Shown here: in pieces, positions 35,338 to 42,989 of the stretch
Layout: each line of letters begins with the position of its first letter
How positions within the stretch are numbered: the first letter of the stretch is position 1
Assembly (NCBI RefSeq): GCF_000711715.1
Contig: NZ_JONN01000001.1
Coordinates: 1,054,001-1,118,000 of the forward strand
Length of the DNA stretch: 64,000 nt
Direction: 5' to 3'
From: Sphingomonas astaxanthinifaciens DSM 22298
Lineage (GTDB): Bacteria > Pseudomonadota > Alphaproteobacteria > Sphingomonadales > Sphingomonadaceae
Program-made: the position numbers and the translations under genes
The notes under the pieces: model-generated
Database searches by the model: none
Seen by the model: only the letters and a program-made list of their open reading frames with translations
What the model was told of the DNA's origin: nothing

Positions 35338-36878
35338 GCGGGTTTGCGGGACGGACCCTGCGGGGTCCGGACCTGACCGTAATGGGGCGGCTCTTCGGGG
35401 CCGCCCCTTTTCGTTGGCGCGACCCACATCCGCCAGCCGCGCCCCGGCAGCGGCTGGGGGCGATAGCCACGGCTCGCCGCCCAGTCGTCGAGGCTGTCGT
35501 CGAGCCCGTGCGGGAAGAGCGGCGGGCGGACGCGGCGCTCGGCGCCCGTGACCAGCACGGCCGGCGGATCGCGGTCGAGGTCGCCGAGGCGCTGGAAGGT
35601 CGGTGCGCCGACCTCGGCCTCGACCATCGCGCCGGTGGGCCCCTGGATCCGGAACAGGAACGGCCCGGCGGTGAAGTCGGGATCGAGGCGCACGTCGGCC
35701 CCTGCGATCTGTTCGGGCGAGAGGGTGGCGACCGGCCGGCCGGCGGCGACGGCGGCGACGATCCGGCCGCGGTCGACCGCCTCGAGCAGCGGCGGCTCGC
35801 GCATCGCCATGGTTGCGATCGCCTTGAGCGAGCCGCTCGCGCCGACGATCGCGAACACCGCGCCCGCCGCCAGCGTGACCCGGCGGCCGAGCGGGCCCAG
35901 CATCGGTAGCGCCCGCCCCGCCCGCGCGAACAGCGGCGGGAGGAGCGGGATCATATATTGCTTGAAGAATGGGTCGGGGAGGTAGGCGGCGACCAGTCCG
36001 CCCAGCGCCATGATCTCGAACAATCGCTGGCGAGCGCGCGAGCGGAGCGTGAAGATGGTGAGCAGCAGCGCCAGTGCGGTCGCGCCGCGAAGCGATTCGG
36101 CGACGATGTCGTCGAGCTTGCTGAGCGGATGCAGCCGCCAGGATTCGCCGATGCCGTTCCAGTAGAGTTCGGGCGCGACGAGGCTGTAGGTGAAGACCCC
36201 GAAGGTGAAGCGCTCGGGCGCCATGGCGTAGAGGACGAGGCTGGGCAGTAGCCCGACCAGCCCGCCGAGCGCCGCGGTCGCCACCGCCCTCGCTCCGACC
36301 CGGTTGAAGCGCCACAGCAGCCACAGGCCCGCCCCCGCGGCGGGTACCGCCATGCTGATCTTGGCCGAGATGGCGAGGCCGAGGAACAGCCCCGCGAGGC
36401 CCGTCCGGCGCCAGCTCGGCATCTCGCCATGCGGCAGGAAGGCGAACAGGCTCAGCGCGAGGAGCGCGGCCGGAAGCATGTCGTTGCGGGCCACCTCGGT
36501 TCCGAACAGGAAGGCGTTGGTGGTAGCCATGCCGATCGTGGTCGCGGCCGCCGCCCAGAAAGGGATGCGGTCGCGGAACAGGCGCAGCAGCGCCCAGCAG
36601 GCGAGCACGCCGAAGAGGACGTTCGCAAGCCGCGCCCCGACCAGCAGCCAGCCGGCGGGAAGCAGCGACAGCGGCGAGAGCAGGAGCGGCTGGAGCGGGG
36701 TCTGGAGGAAGGGCCAGTCGCGGAATGGCAGGCCCTCGCGCATCATCGCGATCGCGCCGACATACTGGCTTTCGTCATGGTTGATCGGAGCCGCCAGCGA
36801 CGCGGCCGCGAACAGCAGGAATAGGAGCAGAAGCAACAGATGCTCGTGCCTCGGACGGGAGAACTCGTCTTCACTCAT
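35334..36878 (-). CDS. GT39/ArnT-like membrane glycosyltransferase
   Basis: 514 residues, about ten membrane helices then a soluble C-terminal part. ApparentGT-C signature in the first loop: [12 protein letters not shown] (the Asp-Glu pair used for lipid-phosphate sugar donors) and the [19 protein letters not shown] loop. Enzymes of this fold move sugars from polyprenyl phosphate to proteins or lipids in the periplasm; the substrate here is unknown. ATG 36878. The 3' end overlaps the rpsD stop by 3 nt, and the last 25 residues are encoded across the rpsD terminator, so the natural C-terminus may once have been shorter. Confidence 0.85.
   Translation of the reverse strand: MSEDEFSRPRHEHLLLLLLFLLFAAASLAAPINHDESQYVGAIAMMREGLPFRDWPFLQTPLQPLLLSPLSLLPAGWLLVGARLANVLFGVLACWALLRLFRDRIPFWAAAATTIGMATTNAFLFGTEVARNDMLPAALLALSLFAFLPHGEMPSWRRTGLAGLFLGLAISAKISMAVPAAGAGLWLLWRFNRVGARAVATAALGGLVGLLPSLVLYAMAPERFTFGVFTYSLVAPELYWNGIGESWRLHPLSKLDDIVAESLRGATALALLLTIFTLRSRARQRLFEIMALGGLVAAYLPDPFFKQYMIPLLPPLFARAGRALPMLGPLGRRVTLAAGAVFAIVGASGSLKAIATMAMREPPLLEAVDRGRIVAAVAAGRPVATLSPEQIAGADVRLDPDFTAGPFLFRIQGPTGAMVEAEVGAPTFQRLGDLDRDPPAVLVTGAERRVRPPLFPHGLDDSLDDWAASRGYRPQPLPGRGWRMWVAPTKRGGPEEPPHYGQVRTPQGPSRKPA
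35384..35411 (+). terminator. Intrinsic terminator of rpsD, inside the converging gene
   Basis: GGGGCGGC (35384-35391) pairs with GCCGCCCC (35400-35407), loop TCTTCGGG, then TTTT. It lies 47 nt after the rpsD stop and is read on the other strand as codons for the end of the GT39 protein. Confidence 0.8.
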
Positions 36879-37001
36879 GAGAAGGGCGGCTTTGCACGGA
36901 CCCGTTCTGGCAAACTGGAGGGCGTTCGGCCGCGCTAGCTTGCACCTCGCGACGGGTAAAGCAACTTGGCCTTGCAGCCCGCCATTGCTACTCGCCGCGC
37001 C

Positions 37002-37976
37002 ATGCACTCGTCCCCCCTCCCCGAATGGTCCACGCACGATGCAATGTGGATCGGATTTCCGAGCGATCCCGAATTGTGGGTCGAGGACCTGGCCCCTGCG
37101 CAGGCCGAGGTCGCCGCGCTCGCCAAGGCGCTCCACGCGGGCGGCAAGGGCGAGCAGATCGTGCTGGTCGCGGCCGATAGCGAGGCGGCGGCCGAGGCGC
37201 GCCGGCTGGCCCCCTTCGCGACCATTTTCGAGGAGCCGTTCGGCGACATCTGGCTGCGCGACACGGGGCCGATCGTGCTCGGTTCGGGCAAGGACCGGCG
37301 CGCCCAGGGCTTCGGCTTCAACGGCTGGGGCGGCAAATATGATCTCGAGGGCGACGACAGCATCGGCGAGCGTCTCGCGGCCTCGGCCAGCCTCCCCTAC
37401 GCCAAGGCCGACTGGATCCTCGAAGGCGGCGCGATCGACGGCGACGGCTCGGGGACGTTCCTGACGACCGAGCAGTGCCTGCTCAATCCCAATCGCAACC
37501 CCGGTCTCGGCCGCGCGCAGATCGAGGAGCGGCTCGCCCGCGATCTCGGCGCGAGCAAGGTCGTGTGGCTGGGCGAGGGTCTCGCCAACGACCATACCGA
37601 CGGCCATGTCGACAATCTGGCGCGGTTCGTCGCGCCGGGCCGGGTGCTGCTTCCGACCCCGGCGAAGGACGATCCCAATGCCGCGGTCTATGCCGATGCG
37701 GCCAGGCGGGTGAAGGCGGCGGGCCTCGATCTCGTCAACATTCCCTCCCCCGGCCGGATCGAGGCCGACGGCGACCTCATCCCGGCGAGCTACATGAACT
37801 TCCTGATCGGCAATGCCGCGGTGGTGGTGCCGCTCTACGGAGCCGAGAACGACCAGGCGGCGGTGACCGTGCTGCAGGCGATCTTCCCCCAGCATCGCGT
37901 GGTCGGGCTGAGGGCGGACCATATCCTGACCGGCGGCGGCAGCTTCCACTGCATCTCGCAGCAGATCCCGGCGTGA
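37002..37976 (+). CDS. aguA: Agmatine deiminase
   Basis: 324 residues, pentein fold. WSTHDAMWIGFP, GDIWLRDTGPIVL, ILEGGAIDGDG, NDHTDGHVDNLARF and the C-terminal GGGSFHCISQQIP with the catalytic Cys. It converts agmatine to N-carbamoylputrescine. ATG 37002 chosen; TTG 36966 would add 12 residues without family support. First gene of a three-gene putrescine operon. Confidence 0.96.
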   Translation: MHSSPLPEWSTHDAMWIGFPSDPELWVEDLAPAQAEVAALAKALHAGGKGEQIVLVAADSEAAAEARRLAPFATIFEEPFGDIWLRDTGPIVLGSGKDRRAQGFGFNGWGGKYDLEGDDSIGERLAASASLPYAKADWILEGGAIDGDGSGTFLTTEQCLLNPNRNPGLGRAQIEERLARDLGASKVVWLGEGLANDHTDGHVDNLARFVAPGRVLLPTPAKDDPNAAVYADAARRVKAAGLDLVNIPSPGRIEADGDLIPASYMNFLIGNAAVVVPLYGAENDQAAVTVLQAIFPQHRVVGLRADHILTGGGSFHCISQQIPA

Positions 37977-38323
37977 TCGTCTTCTGGCTGAAGGCGCTGC
38001 TCTCGGGCCTGCTCGTCGCGCTCGCCTCGACCATTGCCCGCCGCTCGCCGGCGATGGGCTCGCTGATCGTCTCGCTGCCCCTGGTGTCGGTGCTCAGCAT
38101 GATCTGGCTGTGGCGCGACGGCACCGACAAGGCCGAGCTCGCCACCTATATCCAGAACACCTTCTGGTATTTCCTGCCCACCATCCCGATGTTCCTCGTC
38201 ATGCCCCTGCTGCTTCGCCGCGGCATGGAATTCTGGCCAGCGCTCGGCCTCGGCTGCGCGATGACCATCCTGCTCTACATCCTGATGACCGCCGCCCTCA
38301 GCCGGTTCGGCGTCCGCCTCTAG
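37973..38323 (+). CDS. DUF3147-family membrane protein
   Basis: 116 residues, four membrane helices: FWLKALLSGLLVALASTIA, SLIVSLPLVSVLSMIWLW, FLPTIPMFLVMPLLL and FWPALGLGCAMTILLYILM. GTG 37973 overlaps the aguA stop (GTGA). It fits the DUF3147 pattern (function unknown). Position between the two agmatine-to-putrescine enzymes suggests a link with polyamine handling, but this is inference. Confidence 0.85.
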   Translation: MIVFWLKALLSGLLVALASTIARRSPAMGSLIVSLPLVSVLSMIWLWRDGTDKAELATYIQNTFWYFLPTIPMFLVMPLLLRRGMEFWPALGLGCAMTILLYILMTAALSRFGVRL

Positions 38324-38335
38324 AGGTTCGAAGCC

Positions 38336-39187
38336 ATGTCCGAAGTCCACGTCGCCGCCCTCCAGCTCGAACTCGGAGGCGATATCGAGACCAACATCGC
38401 CGCGGTGACTGAGCTGGTCCGCGAGGCCGCGGCCAAGGGCGCCGAGGTCGTGCTCCCCCCCGAGCTGTTCGAAGGGCCCTATTTCTGCCGGACCGAGGAC
38501 GAGGGCCTGTTCGCGACCGCCAGGCCGACCGAGAGCCACGCCAGCGTGGTGGCGATGCGCAAGCTGGCCGCCGAGCTCAAGATCTGGATCCCGACCAGCT
38601 TCTTCGAGCGCGACGGGCCGCATCACTACAACAGCCTCGCGATGATCGACCCCGACGGCAAGATCATGGGCACCTACCGCAAGAGCCACATCCCCGACGG
38701 CCCGGGCTATGAGGAGAAGTTCTACTTCCGGCCGGGCAACACCGGCTTCAAGGTGTGGGACGGCCCGGCGCACGAGAAGCTCGGCGTCGGCATCTGCTGG
38801 GACCAGTGGTATCCCGAGACCGCGCGGGCGATGATGCTGATGGGGGCCGAGATCCTCTTCTACCCGACCGCGATCGGGACCGAGCCGCACGACCCCGATC
38901 TCGACACCAGCCGGCTGTGGCGGCGGGCGATGATCGGCCATGCGGTCTCGAACGTCGTGCCGGTGGTCGCCGCGAACCGGATCGGCACGGAAGGCGGCCA
39001 GCGTTTCTATGGCCACAGCTTCATCTGCGACGAGCGCGGCGACCTCCTCGCCGAGTTCGGCGCGACCGAGACCGGCGTGCTCAGCGCGACCCTCGACCTC
39101 GATGCTGCCCGCCGCCACCGCGCCGCCTTCGGCTTCTTCCGCGACCGGCGCCCGGAGCTGTACGGGCGGCTGGTGCAAGACATCTGA
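38336..39187 (+). CDS. aguB: N-carbamoylputrescine amidase
   Basis: 283 residues, carbon-nitrogen hydrolase (nitrilase) fold with the triad Glu in LPPELFEGPYF, Lys in TYRKSHIPDGPGY and Cys in GICWDQWYPETARAM. SFFERDGPHHYNSLAMIDPD is typical of AguB. It releases CO2 and NH3 from N-carbamoylputrescine to give putrescine, completing the pathway begun by aguA in this operon. Confidence 0.96.
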   Translation: MSEVHVAALQLELGGDIETNIAAVTELVREAAAKGAEVVLPPELFEGPYFCRTEDEGLFATARPTESHASVVAMRKLAAELKIWIPTSFFERDGPHHYNSLAMIDPDGKIMGTYRKSHIPDGPGYEEKFYFRPGNTGFKVWDGPAHEKLGVGICWDQWYPETARAMMLMGAEILFYPTAIGTEPHDPDLDTSRLWRRAMIGHAVSNVVPVVAANRIGTEGGQRFYGHSFICDERGDLLAEFGATETGVLSATLDLDAARRHRAAFGFFRDRRPELYGRLVQDI

Positions 39188-39192
39188 CCACT

Positions 39193-39234
39193 CGCAAAGG
39201 TCTCAAACGTCACAGGGTGCGCGAGTCGCGTTGC
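39193..39234 (-). repeat. Family C repeat, third copy
   Basis: Reads CGCAAAGGTCTCAAACGTCA, then CAGGGTGCGCGAGTCGCGTT, on the plus strand, matching the reverse complement of the two 41-nt copies at 20063-20146 with a few changes. It begins 6 nt after the aguB stop, again directly next to a biosynthetic gene. Confidence 0.7.
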
Positions 39235-39400
39235 CGAGTTGCTCAGGCATAAATTCACGAACTTCGCGCCTATTGCGCCTGGTGGCGGCACGACAAGTGA
39301 TCGCGCCCTAACCTGTCGAACCAACGATGCAAAGAGCCTCGCGACGAACCGCTTGGGTTAGAAAAGCAGGCGCATTCCTACATTGCAAGTGCTGCTGCGA

Positions 39401-39428
39401 ATGTCTGCATTGGGTGGAAAGCGGACAT
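39401..39428 (-). repeat. Family D 28-nt palindrome, copy 1, at the end of a small ORF
   Basis: ATGTCTGC-(12 nt)-GCGGACAT. The eight arm pairs include one G-U. Its last base is the first base (minus strand last) of the TGA stop codon of the 75-residue ORF. Copies 2 and 3 are at 39703-39730 and 40034-40061. Confidence 0.8.
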
Positions 39429-39655
39429 CACTCCGAAGTGCGGTGACCTCGTCCGCGCCCGAAAAGGACGAGCGTCGAGACGATGAACCAGACAGCGATC
39501 ACGAGGAGTAAGCTGCCCGTGAGATTGGGCTGGGCTTCGTGACATCTCAGGTCAAAGCAGTCACCGAGCGTTGAGCCGAGTAGCCACAACGCTGTTCCGG
39601 CAAAGCAAAGGGCAGTCCAAACCAAGGCCGCCACTATCCTCAGCCAAACGCTCAT
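39428..39655 (-). CDS. Small two-helix membrane protein (cassette ORF 1)
   Basis: 75 residues from ATG 39655. Two membrane helices: VWLRIVAALVWTALCFAGTA (then LWLLG) and GSLLLVIAVWFIVSTLVLF, with a Cys-containing loop (LGDCFDLRCHEAQPNLT) and a basic end. No family recognised. Base composition is lower in G+C than the neighbours. A longer frame to 39712 would run into the copy-2 palindrome. Its stop codon abuts palindrome copy 1. Confidence 0.55.
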   Translation of the reverse strand: MSVWLRIVAALVWTALCFAGTALWLLGSTLGDCFDLRCHEAQPNLTGSLLLVIAVWFIVSTLVLFGRGRGHRTSE

Positions 39656-39702
39656 GCCGAACTGCCTCCAACTTACTTGACTCAACGAAGCACGCCCAAT
39701 GA

Positions 39703-39730
39703 ACGTCAGCAAGGGGTCGGAAGCAGACGT
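39703..39730 (-). repeat. Family D 28-nt palindrome, copy 2
   Basis: ACGTCAGC-(12 nt)-GCAGACGT. Compared with copy 1 the second pair is C-G instead of T-A, a compensated change. Its last base coincides with the stop codon of the 93-residue ORF, the same position relation as in copy 1. Confidence 0.8.
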
Positions 39731-40011
39731 CAGAAGTCCAGAGGCGCCAAGCCCTTTAGGCGGTGCTCAAAGGCCTGAGCGGCATTCTTCTTGCGGAGCC
39801 AACGCCATCGAAGAAAAAGCCCGACGATTAACGGCACTAGGTAGGCCGGTGAGCCCGCGACCAAATAATTCCCGACATCTTGCCAGCCAATCCGCCCGCG
39901 CTGCTGAAACGAAAACAACAAGACGGCTAAAGCAACGAACATCAAGCCAGATAGCCAGAGCCACAGGAGATGAAGCGCGCGAGGCGGCACGGTGGGACCA
40001 CTCGTCACCAC
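39730..40011 (-). CDS. Small two-helix membrane protein (cassette ORF 2)
   Basis: 93 residues from GTG 40011 (no better start seen). Two membrane helices: LHLLWLWLSGLMFVALAVLL (then F) and YLVAGSPAYLVPLIVGLFL, then a basic segment RWRWLRKKNAAQAFEHRLK. No family recognised; not obviously homologous to ORF 1 but of the same two-helix layout. Low-G+C composition. Stop overlaps palindrome copy 2; copy 3 lies 23 nt upstream of its start. Confidence 0.5.
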   Translation of the reverse strand: MVTSGPTVPPRALHLLWLWLSGLMFVALAVLLFSFQQRGRIGWQDVGNYLVAGSPAYLVPLIVGLFLRWRWLRKKNAAQAFEHRLKGLAPLDF

Positions 40012-40033
40012 ACGACCATGTCAGTGCGGCCTG

Positions 40034-40061
40034 CTGTCCGCAATGGGTCGGAAGCGGACAT
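40034..40061 (-). repeat. Family D 28-nt palindrome, copy 3
   Basis: CTGTCCGC-(12 nt)-GCGGACAT. Six inner arm bases pair perfectly (GTCCGC/GCGGAC). The 12-nt middle (AATGGGTCGGAA) is nearly the same as in the other copies (ATTGGGTGGAAA, AAGGGGTCGGAA). Confidence 0.8.
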
Positions 40062-40130
40062 GTGTACCGTGGCAGACTTCGGGCCTCGCCCCGGGTGACG
40101 GCTTGCGCCGAAAATGGCAGGCTTCACCGG

Positions 40131-41138
40131 GTGACCGACCGCATCCCGCATGAACCCCGCCCTCCGGTTCCCCGCCGCATTCTCCTCGTCGGGGCGACGG
40201 GGACGATCGGGCGGGCGACGGTGCGGGCGCTGGTGGCGCGGGGGCATGAGGTGGTGTGCCTGGTTCGGCGTTCGACGGCGGCGGCGGTCCAGGCAGGTCT
40301 TGCCGGGGCCGAGGTCCGGGTCGGCGATGTGACCGACCCAGGCTCGGTCGCTCGGGACGGGTTTCGGGGGGAGCGGTTCGATACGGTCGTTTCCTGCCTC
40401 GCCTCGCGAACGGGGGCGCCGCGCGATGCCTGGGCCATCGACCATGACGCGCATCTGGTCCTGCTCGAGGCGGCGAAAGCGGCCGGCGTCATGCATTTCG
40501 TGCTGCTGTCGGCGATCTGCGTCCAGAAGCCGCTGCTCGCCTTCCAGCATGCCAAGCTGGCCTTCGAGCAGGCGCTGATCGGGTCGGGGATGGCCTACAG
40601 CATCGTCCGGCCGACCGCCTACTTCAAATCGCTGTCGGGGCAAGTGGCGCGGGTCCAGCGGGGCAAGCCCTTTCTCTTGTTCGGGGACGGCCGGCTGACC
40701 GCCTGCAAGCCGATCAGCGACGCCGACCTTGCGGCCTATCTCGCGGCCTGCGTCGACGACGAGGCGTTGCGCGGCCGGATCCTCCCCATCGGCGGCCCTG
40801 GCCCGGCGATCACCCCGCGCGAGCAGGGCGAGGCATTGTTCGCGCTGCTTAGGCAGCCGCCGCGCTTCCGCTCGGTGCCGGTGGGACTGCTCGACGCGGT
40901 GATCGCGGTGCTCGGCGGGCTCGGCCGATTCTCGCCGCGCCTCGCCGACAAGGCCGAGCTGGCGCGGATCGGGCGCTATTATGCGACTCAGTCGATGCTG
41001 GTGCTCGATCCCGCAACCGGTCGCTACGACGCCGAGGCGACCCCTTCGAGCGGAAGCGACACGTTGGTCGATCATTATGCGAAGCTGGTGCGCGGCGAAG
41101 CGACGGCCGACCTCGGGGCCCACGCAATCCTCTCTTGA
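40131..41138 (+). CDS. bciA: BciA-like NAD(P)H-dependent divinyl-(proto)chlorophyllide 8-vinyl-reductase family protein
   Basis: 335 residues. The nucleotide-binding fold starts RILLVGATGTIGRATVRALV. Downstream motifs match the DVR/BciA group closely: VVSCLASRTGAPRDAW, HFVLLSAICVQKPLLAFQHA, YSIVRPTAYFKSLSGQVA, GDGRLTACKPISDADLA and LPIGGPGPAITPREQGE. Enzymes of this group reduce the 8-vinyl group of divinyl (proto)chlorophyllide in bacteriochlorophyll synthesis. No other pigment gene is in the window, so the true substrate is uncertain; the assignment rests on recalled motif similarity. GTG 40131 chosen, 15 residues ahead of the Rossmann loop. Confidence 0.75.
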   Translation: MTDRIPHEPRPPVPRRILLVGATGTIGRATVRALVARGHEVVCLVRRSTAAAVQAGLAGAEVRVGDVTDPGSVARDGFRGERFDTVVSCLASRTGAPRDAWAIDHDAHLVLLEAAKAAGVMHFVLLSAICVQKPLLAFQHAKLAFEQALIGSGMAYSIVRPTAYFKSLSGQVARVQRGKPFLLFGDGRLTACKPISDADLAAYLAACVDDEALRGRILPIGGPGPAITPREQGEALFALLRQPPRFRSVPVGLLDAVIAVLGGLGRFSPRLADKAELARIGRYYATQSMLVLDPATGRYDAEATPSSGSDTLVDHYAKLVRGEATADLGAHAILS

Positions 41139-41142
41139 GCGC

Positions 41143-41634
41143 TCAGAGGTCCCGGCGCCAGTAGATGCTGTCGAACCACTGGCCGCCGATCAGCCAGGTC
41201 TTTGTCGCCCGGCCGGTCTCGACGAAGCCGTGGCGCTGGAGCAGCCGGATCGAGGCCGTGTTGCGCGGATCGGTGTCGGCGGTGAGGAATAAGCTGCCCT
41301 GACGGCGGCGATGGTCGAGGAAGGCCGCCATGGCCTCGCTCGCATAGCCCTTTCCCCAGTGGGCGGGGTCGAGGAGATAGCCGAAGTCGGGAAGCGCCCA
41401 GGCGCCGAACTTGCCGATCACCGCCCCGTCCAGCGTCACGATGAAGTCGTCGCTCTCCTGCGGGGGCGAGAGCATCGAGCGGACCCAGTCGGCGGTGGTC
41501 TTCACGCTCTCGTGCGGCAAGGTCGACCAGAAGCGCATGGCCTCGGGATCGCGCATGATGCGATGCATCGCGCCGACGTCCTCGATCCGGGCGCGGCGCA
41601 GGACGAGGCGCTCGGTGGCGATCTGCTCAACCAG
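41143..41634 (-). CDS. GNAT-family N-acetyltransferase (RimJ/RimL type)
   Basis: 163 residues. ATERLVLRRARIEDVGAMHR is the family N-terminus, AHWGKGYASEAMAAFLDHRR the acetyl-CoA loop and NTASIRLLQRHGFVETGRAT the C-terminal motif. Substrate unknown. Between the upstream ATG (41784, deep in the UDG gene) and the first beta strand there is no ATG, GTG or TTG; CTG 41634, preceded by GGAG at 7 nt and overlapping the UDG stop, is my best start. Confidence 0.82.
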   Translation of the reverse strand: MVEQIATERLVLRRARIEDVGAMHRIMRDPEAMRFWSTLPHESVKTTADWVRSMLSPPQESDDFIVTLDGAVIGKFGAWALPDFGYLLDPAHWGKGYASEAMAAFLDHRRRQGSLFLTADTDPRNTASIRLLQRHGFVETGRATKTWLIGGQWFDSIYWRRDL

Positions 41635-42298
41635 GGCGATGCTCCATGGCCTTGGCGAAGACGTCCTCGAACATCGGGGCAGTGAGCCGGCCGGTGTTCT
41701 GGTTGTAGCGGCTCGAATGATAGGTGCCGAGCAGGATCCGGCCGTCGGGCGCGACGACCTCGCTGCCGTGCCCGAACTTGGCATGGACCGGCCGGAGCCC
41801 GAGCGCGCGGGCGGCGGCGGCGTGGGCGATGGCGCCCAAAGCGACCAGCACGCGGACCTTGGGGAGCTGCGCGAGCGCCGCCTCGAAATAGGTCCGGCAG
41901 GTGGCGATCTCGCTCGGCTCGGGCTTGTTCTGGGGCGGCAGGCACTTCACCGCGTTGAGGATGAGCGCGCCCTCGAGGCGGACGTCGTCGCCGGGGTCGG
42001 CGCGATAGGTGCCGGTCGCCAGGCCGAACCTGGCCAGCGTCGCGTAGAGGAGGTCGCCCGCGAAATCGCCGGTGAAGGGCCGGCCGGTGCGGTTCGCGCC
42101 CTGCTTGCCCGGCGCCATGCCGACCACCGCGAGCCAGGCGTCGGGATCGCCAAAGGCGGGAACGGGGGAATTCCACCAGCCGGGATGCTCGGCCCGGCAT
42201 TCCTCGCGGAAGCGGACCAGCCGCGGGCAGAGCGGGCAGTCGCGCGGCGCCTCGGCCTCGGGCACGGGGGAGACGACGGGCGGGCTCGGGAACAGCAT
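41627..42298 (-). CDS. Uracil-DNA glycosylase, family 5-like (UdgB)
   Basis: 223 residues. Motif A GMAPGKQGANRTGRPFTGD, the long Asn/Thr-rich form, and motif B HSSRYNQNTGRL indicate family 5 rather than 4. Cys residues of a 4Fe-4S cluster are seen in CPLCPRLVRF plus FREEC, and in NAVKCLPP and IATCRTY. It removes uracil from DNA. ATG 42298. Codes convergently with nothing; the GNAT gene overlaps its 3' end. Confidence 0.92.
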   Translation of the reverse strand: MLFPSPPVVSPVPEAEAPRDCPLCPRLVRFREECRAEHPGWWNSPVPAFGDPDAWLAVVGMAPGKQGANRTGRPFTGDFAGDLLYATLARFGLATGTYRADPGDDVRLEGALILNAVKCLPPQNKPEPSEIATCRTYFEAALAQLPKVRVLVALGAIAHAAAARALGLRPVHAKFGHGSEVVAPDGRILLGTYHSSRYNQNTGRLTAPMFEDVFAKAMEHRPG

Positions 42299-42326
42299 GG
42301 GCCTTCTTATCGACTGGAATGGAGAT

Positions 42327-42370
42327 GTCGAAGCACGTTGCGCCGCTGCACGACTTGGCTCAGGGCGAAC
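42327..42370. repeat. Decayed family A repeat just upstream of folK
   Basis: GATGTCGAAGCACGTTG near 42327 and GACTTGGCTCAGGGCGAAC near 42353-42370 resemble the two arms of a family A palindrome, with many mismatches. It ends 4 nt before the folK start, so the insertion may have supplied the folK leader. Confidence 0.5.
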
Positions 42371-42373
42371 GCC

Positions 42374-42862
42374 GTGAAGCAACCTCATCTTTACGCGATC
42401 GCGATCGGCTCGAACCGGCCGCACGGGCGGCATGGGCGGCCCGCCGGCGTGGTCGCGGCGGCGGTGGCCGAGCTCGACCGGCGCTTCGGGCTGTTCGACG
42501 CCTCGCCCTTGATGATCAATCCAGCGGCGGGCGGCGCGGGCCGGGACTTCGCCAATGCCGCGGCGATGGTCGAGAGCCCGCTCGAGCCCCCGGCAATGCT
42601 TCGTGCCCTCAAGGAGATCGAACGCGAGTTCGGGCGTCGGCGGGGCAAACGCTGGTCCGCCCGGGTGCTCGACCTCGACCTCCTCGCCTGGGACGGCGGC
42701 CGCTGGCGCTCGCGAACCCTGGTCATTCCCCATCCCCGGCTCGAGGAACGGCCGTTCATGCTGCTCCCGCTGGCCGGAATCGCGCCGCACTGGCGGGTAC
42801 GCGACGGCCTGAGCGCAAGGCAACTCGCGGCCCGCCTTGGCAAGCGGCGGCGAAAGCCCTAG
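42374..42862 (+). CDS. folK: 2-amino-4-hydroxy-6-hydroxymethyldihydropteridine pyrophosphokinase
   Basis: 162 residues. YAIAIGSNRPHGRHGRP, REFGRRRGKRWSARVLDLDL and VIPHPRLEERPFMLLPL are the HPPK signatures. It pyrophosphorylates hydroxymethyldihydropterin in folate synthesis. GTG 42374. tRNA-Lys follows 14 nt after the stop. Confidence 0.95.
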   Translation: MKQPHLYAIAIGSNRPHGRHGRPAGVVAAAVAELDRRFGLFDASPLMINPAAGGAGRDFANAAAMVESPLEPPAMLRALKEIEREFGRRRGKRWSARVLDLDLLAWDGGRWRSRTLVIPHPRLEERPFMLLPLAGIAPHWRVRDGLSARQLAARLGKRRRKP

Positions 42863-42876
42863 GTGCGCCCTCGCGT

Positions 42877-42949
<73 letters not shown>

Positions 42950-42989
42950 CGCCATGTCCTCAACTCCGCTGGGCGGTGATGGCGCGACG

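Noticed and set aside
39401-40061. Integron attC sites
   Set aside because: The 28-nt palindromes lack the RYYYAAC/GTTRRRY core sites and no integrase gene is seen in the window; kept only as a cassette-like repeat.
40005-41123. 372-codon minus-strand frame
   Set aside because: Antisense shadow of the BciA-like gene.
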